Origin: an uncultured Clostridia bacterium
GTDB lineage: Bacteria > Bacillota > Clostridia > Oscillospirales > Ruminococcaceae
DNA length: 64,000 nucleotides
Assembly: GCA_937891895.1 (NCBI GenBank)
Contig: CALATN010000218.1
Span: 1-64,000, forward strand
Direction: 5' to 3'
Position numbers and translations under genes: made by a program. How positions within the stretch are numbered: position 1 is the first letter of the stretch; each line of letters starts with the position of its first letter. The notes below the pieces were generated by a model. It saw only the letters and a program-made list of their open reading frames with translations. It was not told the origin of the DNA and searched no databases. Below, piece by piece: positions 51,720-60,192 of the stretch.

Positions 51720-52520
51720 ATGAATATTTCGGGTATTATCGGATTACTTCTTGCCATAGGGCTTGTAATCTGGGGAATTATGACGGGCGGTGATATTGCT
51801 GGATTCTGGGATCCGCCGTCCGTTGCTATCGTTCTTGGCGGTACTATCGGCGCGGTAATCTTCAACTTTCCGCTGTCCGTTCTTACTAAAGTGCCGAAAA
51901 TGCTTAAAATTGCATTTCTGCCAAAGAAATACGATCCTGATAAGTACATAGAGGAAATGGTTGACTACTGTAAAACAGCTCGTATGAAGGGTATTCTTGC
52001 TCTTGAAGAATCTGCAAATGCTTGTCCCGATCCATTTATGAAGGCTGCTCTTATGCTTATCGTTGACGCTAATGACTCCGATAAGGTTCAGAGTATGCTT
52101 GATGACTCCATCAACTTCATCTGTGAGCGTCACGAAAATAACTATGCTCTCTGGTCAAAGGCTTCCGCTGTTGCTCCTGCTCTCGGTATGATCGGTACAC
52201 TTATCGGTCTTATCAATATGCTTGCAGGTCTTGATCCGAGTGATCCTAACTCTGCTGCAACTCTCGGTCAGGGTATGTCTACAGCCCTTGTAACTACATT
52301 CTATGGTTGTATTCTTGCCCACCTTATCTTCACACCAATCGGTAACCTTTGTAAATACAACCACAATCAGGAAGTTCTCTGTCTTCAGATTATCGAAGAA
52401 GGTACACTTGCTATCATCTCAGGCGCTAACCCACGTTACGTAGAAGAAAAGCTCCGTATGATGCTTCCGAGTACACACAAGCCTAAGAAAAACAACGGTC
52501 CTGCAAGTGAGGGTGAATAA
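51720..52520 (+). CDS. motA: Flagellar motor stator protein MotA
   Basis: This 266-residue membrane protein has four membrane segments, two at the start and two near 150-200. The proton/sodium channel motif PALGMIGTLIGLINML lies in the third. The charged cytoplasmic loop touches FliG. GGAGGAAG precedes the ATG. MotB follows but has its own promoter. Confidence 0.96.
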   Translation: MNISGIIGLLLAIGLVIWGIMTGGDIAGFWDPPSVAIVLGGTIGAVIFNFPLSVLTKVPKMLKIAFLPKKYDPDKYIEEMVDYCKTARMKGILALEESANACPDPFMKAALMLIVDANDSDKVQSMLDDSINFICERHENNYALWSKASAVAPALGMIGTLIGLINMLAGLDPSDPNSAATLGQGMSTALVTTFYGCILAHLIFTPIGNLCKYNHNQEVLCLQIIEEGTLAIISGANPRYVEEKLRMMLPSTHKPKKNNGPASEGE

Positions 52521-52615
52521 ACTTTTTTGCCTGTTTTTGGACGTAAATGTGCAAAGTGCCTAAAATATGACGGAAAATTCCGTGGCTAAAAAGTGAACTT
52601 TTTTCAGAAATAACC

Positions 52616-52644
52616 TTTAAATCTGTCTTAAAGTATGGTATAAT
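52616..52644 (+). promoter_or_regulatory. Internal promoter ahead of motB
   Basis: TTTAAA (52616-52621), a 17-base spacer and TATAAT (52639-52644) lie in the 184-base gap between motA and motB. It may boost expression of the downstream half of the operon. Confidence 0.55.
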
Positions 52645-52704
52645 TATATAACTTAAATTATACTCGGATGAATTATAGCATTATGTCGAAAGGGGGAAAA
52701 GACT

Positions 52705-53622
52705 TTGGCTAAAAGAAGACCGGCACCTGAAGAAGAAGGCGCTAACTGGATGGACACCTATGGTGATATGATTACGCTGGTTCTTACATTCTTCGTTCTG
52801 CTTTATTCAATGTCCTCCATGGACGCAAGCAAATGGCAGTATATTGCCGAGGCTTTCTCCAAGGGTAAGATTTCCGATACACAGGTTCAGGTTGTCGGTA
52901 AGCCTGACCCCGAAAATGACCCTACTGCAGTTTATGACGATACGGTGCCTGAGGTTGATGTTTACGACGAAATCGTTGATTTTGAGGACTTCTTTATGTA
53001 TCTTAAGGAAGTTATTACAACCAACAATCTACAGGACAGCGTAAGTGTTGAAATGTCAAACACGGGTGTTTATATGCGTTTCCGTGACAATATCTTCTTC
53101 GCAGGCGACAGTGACGTGCTGCTTGATGAGGGTAAATATATTCTCGATATCATTTCAGACGGTATCAGAAGCGTGAATGAAAGAATTCACGCAATCAAAG
53201 TAAGCGGTCATACCGCAGGCGCGGCAAATTCCGATGCAAATGAATGGACACTTTCATCGGGTCGTGCCACTTCAGTTATCAACTATATGCTCAGTCTTGA
53301 CGCTTGTGACCCCGAAAAGTTCTCGGCAGCAGGTTATGGTAAATACCGACCTGTTGATACGAACGATACGGAAGAAGGCAGACGTCAGAACAGACGAGTT
53401 GAAATAGTATTCATCAGAAATGATGTGGATTTCACAGACCCCGAGGTTATCCAGGAGCTGTTCCAGATGGAATACGGCACAGACTTTGTTCAGTATTCCA
53501 CACCTGAAGGTGCGGTTCCCGAAACGGATGCCGCAGTTGAGGCTGCTCCTGAGGCTGATGCCGAAAGGACAGATCCTGACAGGGTTTACGTTTCCAAGGA
53601 AGACGTACTTGCTGCCGAATAA
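52705..53622 (+). CDS. motB: Flagellar motor stator protein MotB
   Basis: This 305-residue protein has one N-terminal membrane helix with the ion-binding aspartate in TYGDMITLVLTFFVLLYSM. A peptidoglycan-binding OmpA domain carries SGHTAGA and NRRVEIVFI. An acidic Ala/Glu tail of about 50 residues follows. It anchors the stator to the wall. The start is TTG after AAAGGGGG. Confidence 0.95.
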   Translation: MAKRRPAPEEEGANWMDTYGDMITLVLTFFVLLYSMSSMDASKWQYIAEAFSKGKISDTQVQVVGKPDPENDPTAVYDDTVPEVDVYDEIVDFEDFFMYLKEVITTNNLQDSVSVEMSNTGVYMRFRDNIFFAGDSDVLLDEGKYILDIISDGIRSVNERIHAIKVSGHTAGAANSDANEWTLSSGRATSVINYMLSLDACDPEKFSAAGYGKYRPVDTNDTEEGRRQNRRVEIVFIRNDVDFTDPEVIQELFQMEYGTDFVQYSTPEGAVPETDAAVEAAPEADAERTDPDRVYVSKEDVLAAE

Positions 53623-53675
53623 GGCAGTTGAATAAAACCGGAAATATCCGTTCCGGAAAGGATGGTTGCTAAAAA

Positions 53676-54686
53676 ATGGCTGACGTATTGTCACAAAGCC
53701 AGATTGACGCACTGCTGAACAGCTTTTCTGCCGAAGGCTCAAAAGCCTTTGAGGAGATAGAGGAACAGTCCAAGGAGCAGAAGATAAAGAACTATGACTT
53801 CAAGATGCCTAAGAAGTTCACCAAGGAACAGCTCAAGGTTATCGACGGTATCTTTGAAAACTACTCCCGAGTGCTTTCCTCGTATCTGACAGGTCTTATG
53901 AGAGTTTATTGTAAGGTTGAGGTTCTACAGATAGAAGAGCAGCTTTACTATGAGTTCAACAATGCGTTGCCTGACTATGTTATGATGTCAATGGTTAATA
54001 TGGGTATAACCGATGACGATGTTCTGGAAACAAACTGCATTATGCAGGTTTCCAACCCGATTGCTTATTCAATGATGGATCGCCTTATGGGCGGAAGCGG
54101 AAACTATGTTGAACAGAACAGGGATTTTTCCGAAATTGAAATTGGTCTTTTCTCCACTGTTCTGAACAAAATGGCAGGTCTGCTTAAAGACCCTTGGGGT
54201 ACATATATAGATATCAATCCGTCGATTACAACGATTGAAACAAATGCAAGAGTCATGCAGTCCATTTCTCCTGACGAGGTTGTAATTCTCGTTGTACTTG
54301 AAATGGAGATAAAGGATCTCAAGAACACTATGACCTTCTGCATCCCTGCTATGAACCTTGAGTCAATCATGGCGAAATTCGGCGACAGATGGTCAAGAAC
54401 AACGAAGAAGCTTGACCCGAAGAGAGAAAAGGAAAGACGCTTCTCTCTGCTTGAAGCTATCAAGGATTCCGATCTCAGAATTGATACAATTCTGTGTGAC
54501 ACAAAGCTTGACCTGTTCGATGTGCTTACGATGCAGGTGGGCGACATAATTCCTTTGAATATGCCGATTGACAGCAATGTTACCGTGAAAATCGGAGACA
54601 ATATTTGGTTCGACGGTAAGCTTGGTATAAAGAACAAGAAGAAAGCTGTCAAGATTGATAACATATACAAGGATTTGGGAAAATAA
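53676..54686 (+). CDS. fliM: Flagellar motor switch protein FliM
   Basis: This 336-residue C-ring protein has the CheY-binding N-terminal motif LSQSQIDALLNSF. A middle domain follows (YDFKMPKKFTKEQLKVIDGIFENY), then a C-terminal SpoA domain with VGDIIPLNMPIDSNVTVKIG. It lies directly after motB with no fliL between them, which is unusual for Clostridia. Confidence 0.96.
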   Translation: MADVLSQSQIDALLNSFSAEGSKAFEEIEEQSKEQKIKNYDFKMPKKFTKEQLKVIDGIFENYSRVLSSYLTGLMRVYCKVEVLQIEEQLYYEFNNALPDYVMMSMVNMGITDDDVLETNCIMQVSNPIAYSMMDRLMGGSGNYVEQNRDFSEIEIGLFSTVLNKMAGLLKDPWGTYIDINPSITTIETNARVMQSISPDEVVILVVLEMEIKDLKNTMTFCIPAMNLESIMAKFGDRWSRTTKKLDPKREKERRFSLLEAIKDSDLRIDTILCDTKLDLFDVLTMQVGDIIPLNMPIDSNVTVKIGDNIWFDGKLGIKNKKKAVKIDNIYKDLGK

Positions 54687-54737
54687 CCGTGCAGAAGCAA
54701 ACGGATTATTCTGCATACGGAAAGGAAGGTTACTCTA

Positions 54738-56039
54738 ATGAGCGATGAGAAGATTATTCTCGAAGGCTTCGGCGATATAGAGATGGACGCCATCGGAGAG
54801 ATAATGAATATTACCATGGGTTCGGCGGCAACAGCAGTTTCCAATATGCTTTCCGCCAAGGTATGGATTACCACCCCTCAGGTAAGCATTGTCAAGTCCG
54901 AGGAGTTGTCTTTCCCTGAGCTTGAACCTTCGATAATGGTAAGAATTAAATATACACAGGGTGTTTCGGGACAAAATGTTCTTGTTCTCAAGCAGAACGA
55001 CGTTCAGCTTATTCTTAATCAGCTGATGGGTCTGCCGCTGGAGGTTACAGATGATTTCCAGTTTGATGAAATGAACATTTCCGCTGTGTGTGAGGTTATG
55101 AATCAGATGATGGGTGCCTCTGCAACAGCACTTTCCGAAATCATTGAAACTACAGTTGATATCTCAACTCCTGAAGCAATTGTTCAGGAGGGCAGCACAG
55201 CCGAAAATATGAGGAACGAAATGTACGAGATTGCAGGACAGGATCACGTCTGCACCGTAAAGTTCGACCTTACAATTGACGGCGTAATCAATTCGGAATT
55301 TATCTCTGTACTGACACTTGACCTTGCCAAGGATATGGCAGACAAGATGATGGCAGGATACAACAATATTATGGACAGCATTGAAGAGGTTGAGCCTGAA
55401 CCGGCTCCCGCTCCTGCTCCTGCACCTTCTTCAGGCGGAGGAACACTTTCTCAGGAAGAAATTGAGGCGCTTCTCAGCGGCGGCGCAGCGGCTGCGGCTC
55501 CTGCTCCTGCTGCAGAACCTGCACCTGCTCCGACACCTGCACCTCAGGCAATGCCTCAGGGAATGCCACAGATGCCATACGGTCAGCCAATGGATCCGAA
55601 TATGGCGGCTATGTACGGTATGTATCCGCAGGGAATGTATCCTCAGCAGCCAATGATGCAGCAGCCGATGATGCAGCCTCAGATGATGCCGCAGCAGCCA
55701 GCTGTGAATGTTCAGCCCGTTCAGCTTCAGAGCTTTGCTTCATATCAGAACAATACACTCTCTCAGGAGCAGAACGATAATCTCAAGCTGCTGATGAATG
55801 TTCCGCTCAACGTTACGGTTGAAATCGGTTCGGCAGTAAAGAAGGTAAAGGATATTCTGGAATTTACACAGGGTACGATTATCGAACTCGAACGTCAGGC
55901 AGGTGCTCCCGTTGATATTATCGTTAACGGTAACCTGATTGCAAAGGGTGACGTCGTAGTAATCGACGATAACTTTGCGGTAAGAATTACAGAAATTATC
56001 AAGTCTAAGTTCCTTGACACATTAAGCGGCAAGGAGTAA
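54738..56039 (+). CDS. fliY: Flagellar motor switch phosphatase FliY
   Basis: This 433-residue protein combines a CheC-like phosphatase part (IGEIMNITMGSAATAVSNML, then VCEVMNQMMGASATALSEI) with a C-terminal FliN/SpoA domain (LLMNVPLNVTVEIGSAVKKV). Between them are a Pro/Ala/Met-rich linker (about 215-330) and an internal LSQEEIEALLSGG, the same motif that opens FliM. It removes phosphate from CheY at the switch. The linker is longer than usual. Confidence 0.95.
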   Translation: MSDEKIILEGFGDIEMDAIGEIMNITMGSAATAVSNMLSAKVWITTPQVSIVKSEELSFPELEPSIMVRIKYTQGVSGQNVLVLKQNDVQLILNQLMGLPLEVTDDFQFDEMNISAVCEVMNQMMGASATALSEIIETTVDISTPEAIVQEGSTAENMRNEMYEIAGQDHVCTVKFDLTIDGVINSEFISVLTLDLAKDMADKMMAGYNNIMDSIEEVEPEPAPAPAPAPSSGGGTLSQEEIEALLSGGAAAAAPAPAAEPAPAPTPAPQAMPQGMPQMPYGQPMDPNMAAMYGMYPQGMYPQQPMMQQPMMQPQMMPQQPAVNVQPVQLQSFASYQNNTLSQEQNDNLKLLMNVPLNVTVEIGSAVKKVKDILEFTQGTIIELERQAGAPVDIIVNGNLIAKGDVVVIDDNFAVRITEIIKSKFLDTLSGKE

Positions 56040-56163
56040 ATAAACAAATAATCGGAGTCAGATGAACGGCTCCAAAGAATATCAAGCAGGAAACGGCTCC
56101 GCCCGACGTTTCCGAAGTACAACAAAAAATATTATTCCTGCGGCGGAGAAACGGAGTTTTATT

Positions 56164-56526
56164 ATGGATAAGAAGATTATGCTCGTTGACGATGCGGCTT
56201 TTATGAGAATGATGATTAAGGACGCTCTCACAAAGAATGGTTACACAAATATCCTCGAGGCTGCTGACGGCGAAATCGCTTGCAATACATACGCAACAGA
56301 AAAGCCTGACCTCGTAATCATGGACATCACAATGCCTAACAAGACAGGTATTGAAGCTCTCCGTGATATCAAGGCTGCTGACCCTTCCGCTAAGATTGTT
56401 ATGTGCTCTGCTATGGGTCAGGAATCCATGGTTGTTGAAGCTATCAAGCTCGGTGCTCTCGACTTTATCGTTAAGCCTTTCAAGGCTGACAGAATTCTTC
56501 AGACTGTTCAGAAGGTTCTCGGCTAA
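56164..56526 (+). CDS. cheY: Chemotaxis response regulator CheY
   Basis: This 120-residue receiver domain has the acidic pair in IMLVDDAAF, the phospho-aspartate in LVIMDITMPN, and the conserved S and K in MCSAMG and IVKPF. It is the target of FliY and FliM. ATG 56062 is in frame, but ATG 56164 after ACGGAG matches the family start. The upstream 120 bases contain hairpins (GGAAAC/GTTTCC). Confidence 0.95.
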   Translation: MDKKIMLVDDAAFMRMMIKDALTKNGYTNILEAADGEIACNTYATEKPDLVIMDITMPNKTGIEALRDIKAADPSAKIVMCSAMGQESMVVEAIKLGALDFIVKPFKADRILQTVQKVLG

Positions 56527-56529
56527 TAA

Positions 56530-56937
56530 ATGATTGGCGAAGTTTTTACTGTAATCTGCGCCTTGCTTGGCGTAATAGGTCTGCTGTTTCTGACCTTTTA
56601 CGCCTACAAATGGCTCAATAAGCACCGTATGTCAGGCGGTTTCGGGTATAACAACCGTTCGGTGAAAATTATTGAGTACGTCAGCATTGCGCAGGATAAG
56701 CAGCTGATGATTGTTTCTGTGGGAAGCAAGAAAATGCTTCTCGGGGTTACACCTAACGCTGTTACAAAAATATGCGACCTTGATGATGAGGACATAGTTA
56801 TGCCCGAAGACGTGTCCGATGGCGAGGAAAGCAGTTTTATGAAAAGTCTTAAAAAAGCGTTTGCCGAAAGAAATAAGGTAAGCGCTGAAACCGTTGAAAA
56901 TAAAGAGGACGGACGGAATGAAAAAAATGATTTTTAA
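56530..56937 (+). CDS. fliO: Flagellar biosynthesis protein FliO
   Basis: This 135-residue protein has one N-terminal membrane helix (about 4-25) and a small beta domain (VKIIEYVSIAQDKQLMIVSVGSKKMLLGVT) typical of FliO/FliZ. It helps assembly of FliP. It overlaps fliP by 20 bases. Confidence 0.88.
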   Translation: MIGEVFTVICALLGVIGLLFLTFYAYKWLNKHRMSGGFGYNNRSVKIIEYVSIAQDKQLMIVSVGSKKMLLGVTPNAVTKICDLDDEDIVMPEDVSDGEESSFMKSLKKAFAERNKVSAETVENKEDGRNEKNDF

Positions 56938-57853
56938 GAGGCTTGTCAAGGCTTCAGCGGGGATAATCTGCGCTGCGGTGATGGCGGCTTCCCTTCCCTC
57001 CGTGACTGCTTTTGCCGTTTCGGAGCCTGAAACTACGGGGATTGTTACTACGATACCTAATCTGGAAACAACCGCCCCGCAGACAGAACAAACCCAGCCT
57101 GAGGCTGCGGATATTGAAGAAGCGGTTACAACAACGGCGCTGCCTTATGAAGAGCCGCTGACAGATGATGAGGAGGCACAGAACCTTCTTGATCAGCTGA
57201 ATATCAACGAAAGCTCCACTACGATTGACCTGATTATTTTAATTACAATTCTTTCTCTTGCGCCATCAATTCTTGTAATGCTTACCTGCTTTACAAGAAT
57301 TATCATTTCATTCTCGCTTCTGCGAAATGCTATGGGTGTGCAGCAGACTCCACCTAATCAGGTTATGATCGGGCTTGCGCTGTTTCTGACTTTGTTTGTT
57401 ATGACTCCTGTTATCAATGAGATGAATGAGGTTGCCTATGTTCCGTACAAAAACGGGGAGTACACTTCCGTTGAAGCGATGCAGGCGGCGTCAAAGCCTC
57501 TGAAGGAGTGGATGCTGAAGAACACCAGCAACGATTCCATGGACTTTTTCCTTGGTCTGACAGGCACTGAAATCCAGGCCGAAACAGAGGAGGAATTTAT
57601 TGAGGAAGTCAGCTTTGTAACGGTTGTTCCGGCATTTATTTTAAGTGAAATCAAGATAGGATTTGAAATCGGCTTCCTGCTGTATATTCCTTTCCTGGTT
57701 ATAGATATTATAGTTTCAACAATCCTTATGTCAATGGGTATGATGATGCTTCCGCCGACAACGGTTTCAATTCCGTTCAAGCTGCTGCTGTTCATTCTCT
57801 GTGACGGTTGGACGCTGCTTGTAGGCTCGCTTGTCACGGGCTTCAACACATAG
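56918..57853 (+). CDS. fliP: Flagellar export gate protein FliP
   Basis: This 311-residue protein starts with a signal peptide (about 1-30) and then, unusually, a Thr/Glu/Pro-rich spacer of about 65 residues. The conserved FliP core begins TIDLIILITILSLAPSILVMLTCFTRIIISFSLLR and ends TVSIPFKLLLFILCDGWTLL. It builds the export gate with FliQ and FliR. A TTG at 56894 is in frame; ATG 56918 fits the ribosome site and signal peptide better. Confidence 0.95.
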   Translation: MKKMIFKRLVKASAGIICAAVMAASLPSVTAFAVSEPETTGIVTTIPNLETTAPQTEQTQPEAADIEEAVTTTALPYEEPLTDDEEAQNLLDQLNINESSTTIDLIILITILSLAPSILVMLTCFTRIIISFSLLRNAMGVQQTPPNQVMIGLALFLTLFVMTPVINEMNEVAYVPYKNGEYTSVEAMQAASKPLKEWMLKNTSNDSMDFFLGLTGTEIQAETEEEFIEEVSFVTVVPAFILSEIKIGFEIGFLLYIPFLVIDIIVSTILMSMGMMMLPPTTVSIPFKLLLFILCDGWTLLVGSLVTGFNT

Positions 57854-57867
57854 CGGAGGTGGCGTAG

Positions 57868-58152
57868 ATGACTGAGGAGCTTGTACTTGAAATTTTCCGT
57901 GAGGCGCTTATCCTGGCGATTAAAATTGCGGGGCCTATGCTGCTGATAAGTATGCTGGTTGGTCTTGTGATTGCGATTTTGCAGGCGGCAACTCAGGTGC
58001 ACGAGCAAACCCTTACTTTCGTGCCTAAGGCGCTGACGATTGTTGTTCTGCTGCTGCTTTTTGCCCCTACAATGACGGCAAGCTGCACAGAATTTGTTTA
58101 TCACATATTTGAACTGATAAATCAGATAAGCAGTCAGACAGGTGCAATGTAG
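57868..58152 (+). CDS. fliQ: Flagellar export gate protein FliQ
   Basis: This 94-residue protein has two membrane helices and the family signature GPMLLISMLVGLVIAILQAATQVHEQTLTFVPK. It lies between fliP and fliR, as expected. CGGAGGTGG precedes the ATG. Confidence 0.95.
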   Translation: MTEELVLEIFREALILAIKIAGPMLLISMLVGLVIAILQAATQVHEQTLTFVPKALTIVVLLLLFAPTMTASCTEFVYHIFELINQISSQTGAM

Positions 58153-58172
58153 CAGGCGGAAAGGAGAAGACG

Positions 58173-58955
58173 TTGGACTTTTTTATCGTGCTTTTCCGCA
58201 GCTTTGAAACCAACATACTGGTTTTTGCACGGATACTTTCAATTTTTGCTTTTACACCGCTTTTATCAAGAAGAAACCTTCCTGTAATGGTACGTGTTAT
58301 TCTTTCGATATTCATCACAATGATTGTGATAATGGTAGTTCAGCCTGACCCGATTGATTCGGGCACGCAGGCGGGGATTTACCTGATGATGATTCTGAGG
58401 GAGGTCTTTATCGGGCTGACTCTCGGGTTCATTACAAATATGTTTTTCAACACCGTGCAGGTCGCAGGTGAAATTATGGATATGCAGTCCGGTCTGGGTA
58501 TGGCTAAGGTATTTGACCCTGAAACCAACGTGCAGATGTCAATTATGGGCTCTATCATCAGCTTTATGATGTATCTGTATTTCTTTGCAACAAATGCACA
58601 TATGTCATACATACAGCTTTTTGTAATAAGCTTTGACGCACTTCCAATCGGTGCAGAGGGCTTCAATCCCGATTTGGGATACAATATCGTGTCTTATATG
58701 TCGGTGTTGCTTGCAACAGTCATCAAGCTTGCAATGCCTATTCTTGCGGCAGGCTTTATACTGGAATTCTGCGTCGGAATGCTTATGAAATCCGTTCCGC
58801 AGATTCAGATTATGGTTGTCAACATCCAGCTGAAGGTTGCGGTTGGATTTATGATGCTGTTTTTAATTGCAATTCCGATTTCGGAATTTGTTGACAGATA
58901 CCTGAAAATGTGGCTGGATACTCTCGGAGAGTTTATGACAACTATGCCCGCATAG
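58173..58955 (+). CDS. fliR: Flagellar export gate protein FliR
   Basis: This 260-residue protein has about six membrane segments, LARILSIFAFTPLL near the start and GEIMDMQSGLGMAKVFDP mid-protein, both typical of FliR. It starts at TTG after GGAAAGGAG. The stop codon lies inside the first unit of a 33-bp tandem repeat. Confidence 0.94.
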   Translation: MDFFIVLFRSFETNILVFARILSIFAFTPLLSRRNLPVMVRVILSIFITMIVIMVVQPDPIDSGTQAGIYLMMILREVFIGLTLGFITNMFFNTVQVAGEIMDMQSGLGMAKVFDPETNVQMSIMGSIISFMMYLYFFATNAHMSYIQLFVISFDALPIGAEGFNPDLGYNIVSYMSVLLATVIKLAMPILAAGFILEFCVGMLMKSVPQIQIMVVNIQLKVAVGFMMLFLIAIPISEFVDRYLKMWLDTLGEFMTTMPA

Positions 58956-59029
58956 TTTTATGTATACATAGACTTATGTATTGCATAGTTTTATGTATAC
59001 GTAGACTTATGTATTGCATAGCTTCATGT
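58950..59029. repeat. 33-bp tandem direct repeat between fliR and flhB
   Basis: Two nearly identical 33-bp units (58950-58982 and 58983-59015), differing at one visible base, are followed by a 14-bp degenerate third start (59016-59029). Each unit begins GCATAGTTTTATGTATAC. The fliR stop is in unit 1. Confidence 0.85.
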
Positions 59030-59057
59030 CTTTACCAATAAATAAAAGGAGATTTCT

Positions 59058-60155
59058 ATGGCTGAAGGAAGCGGCGGCGAAAAAACCGAAAAGGCGACCT
59101 CGCACAAGCGCAGTGAAATGCGTAAGGAAGGCAACGTTATGCAAAGCAAGGACGTTGTCACGGCGGCGTCAGTTCTGGTAATGTTTTTCGTGCTGAGAAT
59201 TATTGCTCAGCTTATGTACAGAACCGTTACGGAGGATATGTCCTACTGGATAGGCATTGCAGGCCATGGAATGGACGATAACGGTACAAAGATTGAAGGA
59301 ATGGAAATTGCTTCAAAGCTTGTTATCGAAATCGGAAAAACCGTTCTTCTTTCCGCAGGTCCGCTTCTGGCAATTTCAATGATAATTCCGATTATTGCAA
59401 CGGGTATTCAGACAAAATTTATTTTCTGCACAAAATCCTTTCAGTTCAAGCTTGACAAGCTTAATCCGATAAACGGCATAAAGAGAATGTTCTCATTAAG
59501 CGGGCTTTTTGAGCTTGCTAAATCTATCATAAAGCTTGTTATTCTTGTTGCTGTTGTGTACAGTGAAATCAAAGGAAGAATAGGCGAGATATCAAGACTT
59601 CTGCAATATGAAGCAGGTGTTGGTCTGGTTTATATTGCGGATACGATTTTTGCGATATGTATGAAGCTTGCGGCGGTTTTTGTTGCTGTTGCGGCTGTGG
59701 ATTACCTTTACCAGAAATATAAATGGGAAAAGGACGCAATGATGACAAAGCAAGAGGTCAAGGAAGAATACAAGATGATGGAAGGCGACCCTCAGGTTAA
59801 GGGTAAGCGTAAACAAAAGCAGCAGCAGATGGCTATGGCAAGAATGATGCAGGCTGTTCCTGAGGCTGATGTAATCATCAGAAACCCTACTCACTTTGCG
59901 GTTGCGATTAAATATGACGAAAACAAGGACCGTGCACCGATTGTTGTTGCAAAGGGTGCGGACAAGGTTGCTTTCAGAATTATAGATAAGGCGGAAGAAC
60001 ACAACGTAAAGGTTGTGGAAAATGTTCCGCTGGCAAGAGGGCTTTACAAGTCCGTTGATATAGGAAGGGAAATCCCTTATGAGTTTTACCACGCTGTTGC
60101 CGAGGTTCTGGCATTTGTATACGGCCTGAACGGAAAGGCGCCGAAAGGCATGTAG
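59058..60155 (+). CDS. flhB: Flagellar export switch protein FlhB
   Basis: This 365-residue protein has a lysine-rich start (GEKTEKATSHKRSEMRKEGN), four membrane segments, and a cytoplasmic domain with the self-cleavage site NPTH (from residue 276). It sets the order of exported substrates with FliK. Length is normal. AAGGAG precedes the ATG. Confidence 0.96.
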   Translation: MAEGSGGEKTEKATSHKRSEMRKEGNVMQSKDVVTAASVLVMFFVLRIIAQLMYRTVTEDMSYWIGIAGHGMDDNGTKIEGMEIASKLVIEIGKTVLLSAGPLLAISMIIPIIATGIQTKFIFCTKSFQFKLDKLNPINGIKRMFSLSGLFELAKSIIKLVILVAVVYSEIKGRIGEISRLLQYEAGVGLVYIADTIFAICMKLAAVFVAVAAVDYLYQKYKWEKDAMMTKQEVKEEYKMMEGDPQVKGKRKQKQQQMAMARMMQAVPEADVIIRNPTHFAVAIKYDENKDRAPIVVAKGADKVAFRIIDKAEEHNVKVVENVPLARGLYKSVDIGREIPYEFYHAVAEVLAFVYGLNGKAPKGM

Positions 60156-60192
60156 GCAGCAGTTCAGATAGAAAGGCAGGCTGCGTTATACC

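Noticed and set aside
58950..59029. CRISPR array at the 33-bp repeat
   Set aside because: The units are directly adjacent with no spacers, and no cas genes are near.
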